Assembly: GCA_003233475.1 (NCBI GenBank)
Contig: QILU01000124.1
Location: forward strand, 1 to 7,309
Source of the DNA: Ahrensia sp.
GTDB taxonomy: Bacteria; Pseudomonadota; Alphaproteobacteria; Rhizobiales; Rhizobiaceae
Length of the DNA stretch: 7,309 nt
Reading direction: 5' to 3'
The translations under genes and the position numbers were made by a program. The notes beneath the pieces are model-generated. The model was not told where the DNA came from. It saw nothing but the letters and a program-made list of their open reading frames with translations, and did not search any database. Within the stretch, counting starts at the first letter, position 1; every line of letters starts with the position of its first letter. Below are positions 6,355-7,309 of this stretch, piece after piece.

Positions 6355-6560
6355 GTGAAGTTGCGGTTAAAGAAACAGCGGTATCTAGGCTTGCTTCTGG
6401 ACTTAAATAATATGGTGGTTTAATTGCTCCGAGTGCGCGGCATTCTTGTCAAAATTTAGTTTTGTTTCTAGATTCATATAATTTGGAAAACATCGAAGTT
6501 GTATCACGCAAGCCTGTCGATTGGGATGCATGGCGAAAAGCTAATATTGCGTCCAGGTAG
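6351..6560 (+). pseudogene. Broken RES-domain gene (toxin-type NAD-consuming family), C-terminal remnant
   Basis: In one frame: MSEVAVKETAVSRLASGLK, then TAA (6408-6410), then YGGLIAPSARHS, QNLVLFLDSYN and IEVVSRKPVDWDAWRKAN, ending at TAG 6558-6560. The G-G-L-I-x-P-S-A-R ... N-L-V-x-F pattern is that of the last third of RES domains, whose serine (in PSAR) is one of the R-E-S residues. The first 100 or so residues with the Arg and Glu are absent and one codon is a stop, which a single C-to-T change in CAA would explain. RES toxins of RES-Xre pairs degrade NAD+. This copy cannot be functional. Assignment rests on pattern recognition. Confidence 0.55.
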
Positions 6561-6588
6561 AGTATTTTGGTTTAGTTGTGCACCAGTC

Positions 6589-6619
6589 AGCAGCGCAAGT
6601 CACTGCTTTCCGTTTTTTT
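6589..6619 (+). terminator. Weak terminator-like structure after the RES remnant
   Basis: AGCAG (6589-6593) and CTGCT (6603-6607) form a 5-bp stem with a 9-nt loop, followed by TTCCG and seven T (6613-6619). The stem is short and the T-run is displaced by 5 nt, so it would be a poor terminator. It is placed where the RES transcript would end and before the TAXI gene promoter region. Confidence 0.25.
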
Positions 6620-6630
6620 ACCAAACCAGT

Positions 6631-6659
6631 TTGACGATAGCTGCGAAAACGCCCAACAT
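6631..6659 (+). promoter_or_regulatory. Tentative promoter of the TAXI gene
   Basis: TTGACG (6631-6636) matches the -35 consensus at five of six positions; 17 nt later CAACAT (6654-6659) is a poor -10 (three of six). A start near 6666 would give a 40-nt leader. Alphaproteobacterial promoters often keep -35 better than -10, but this is a weak call. Confidence 0.25.
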
Positions 6660-6704
6660 GGTCTTTCGATCATAAAACTAATTGTAAATCACGGGAGAAT
6701 TGAA

Positions 6705-7309
6705 ATGGCATTTTTTGCTAAAGGTCTTAAACGGGCGTTGCTTGGTGCGACATTGGTGTTGGGAATGAGTGCGGCGATGAGCGCGCCATCCTCGGCGCAG
6801 AAATTGGAGTTCTTTACCATTGGAACAGGGGGCACGGCCTATACCTATTATCCGGTTGGTGGGGTTATCGCTAACGCGATTTCTAAGCCTCCGGGCTCAC
6901 GCGAATGCGGCAAGGGCGGTAGCTGCGGGGTTGATGGTTTGATTGCGTCTGCGGTTTCTTCGCGCGGTTCAGTGGACAATGTGAACGCCATTATTTCAGG
7001 GCTTCGCAATTCTGGTTTTGCGCAATCTGATGTGGCTTACTGGGCCTACACCGGCACCGGCACAATGGAAGGCAAAGAGCCTGCTAAGGATCTGCGCACA
7101 ATTGCAGCGCTGTTTGAAGAGCACATTCATCTGGTTGCGTTAAAGGACAGCGGAATTAATTCGGTTGCTGATTTGAAAGGCAAACGTGTTTCGTTGGATG
7201 AGCCGGGTTCGGGCACCTATGTTGATGCAAAACTGATCTTAGAGGCCAATGGTCTTTCTCCGTCTGATCTGACGGCTGAAGCCTTGAAGGGCGGTGCAGC
7301 TTCTGAAGC
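6705..7309 (+). CDS. TAXI family TRAP transporter solute-binding protein (partial, 3' end outside)
   Basis: First 201 codons of a periplasmic binding protein of the TRAP-associated extracytoplasmic immunogenic family, which delivers substrate to a fused DctQM-type permease and uses an ion gradient rather than ATP. GGGAG (6693-6697) lies 7 nt before ATG. Residues 1-32 are a Sec signal peptide (basic AKGLKR, hydrophobic core, APSSAQ with likely cleavage around 31-32). Mature part: FFTIGTGGTAYTYYPVGG (36-53), the family's N-terminal hallmark; SRGSVDNVNAIISG (86-99); FAQSDVAYWAYTGTG (105-119); later DLKGKRVSLDEPGSGTY (156-172). C68 and C74 in ECGKGGSC could form a disulphide; I recall this as typical of one subgroup. 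Ligand is unknown (relatives bind glutamate or other acids). The permease gene would be expected just beyond the window. Confidence 0.9.
   Translation, partial: MAFFAKGLKRALLGATLVLGMSAAMSAPSSAQKLEFFTIGTGGTAYTYYPVGGVIANAISKPPGSRECGKGGSCGVDGLIASAVSSRGSVDNVNAIISGLRNSGFAQSDVAYWAYTGTGTMEGKEPAKDLRTIAALFEEHIHLVALKDSGINSVADLKGKRVSLDEPGSGTYVDAKLILEANGLSPSDLTAEALKGGAASE

Noticed and set aside
1..7309. tRNA genes, CRISPR arrays or intact insertion sequences
   Set aside because: No cloverleaf with TTCGAATC-type arm, no regularly spaced direct repeats, and no transposase with terminal repeats were found by reading.

Overview
The window looks like chromosomal DNA from an alphaproteobacterium, most likely of the order Hyphomicrobiales (Rhizobiales). 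The main reason is the run DUF4164 gene - zapA - 6S RNA - 5-formyltetrahydrofolate cyclo-ligase - YmdB-type phosphoesterase, a conserved order in that group, with transketolase divergent from it. Palindromic intergenic repeats of the 'CTCATC...CTTCTCCCC' kind, common in the same order, also point there. Genus cannot be read from the sequence.

Layout. Positions 1-374 hold no complete gene: possibly the last codons of a plus-strand gene (1-54), an 11-bp inverted repeat around its stop (41-90), and two oppositely oriented copies of an intergenic palindromic repeat (164-223 and 261-335). From 2763 leftwards to 375 runs a minus-strand cluster: a DUF4164 coiled-coil protein, ZapA, 6S RNA (about 1990-1833, with a -10-like box in front), the folate cyclo-ligase (20 nt after the RNA), and the phosphoesterase (4 nt after that). 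Transketolase (3038-5029) runs the other way. A metallo-beta-lactamase-fold enzyme (5991-5026, minus) with a Tat signal peptide ends against it, the two TAA stops sharing the bases TTAA. From 5992 to 6704 lies a gene-poor, AT-rich stretch with candidate operator repeats, a perfect 10-bp inverted repeat and the wreck of a RES-domain (toxin-type) gene. At the right edge the first 201 codons of a TAXI-family TRAP transporter binding protein begin at 6705 and run off the window.

How they work together. ZapA (Z-ring assembly) and 6S RNA (RNA polymerase sequestration) share a transcription direction with the folate enzyme, so the 6S transcript probably reads through into it. Transketolase is core carbon metabolism. 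The exported MBL enzyme and the TAXI binding protein are periplasmic accessory functions with a decayed toxin-type locus between them, suggesting that the right third is more variable than the left.

I do not see a clear undescribed multi-gene system. The most interesting unexplained signals are an intrinsic-terminator-like hairpin inside the first codons of transketolase, which can pair alternatively with a leader hairpin; the helically phased GTAC repeats in front of the MBL gene; and the RES remnant with its overlapping upstream reading frame.
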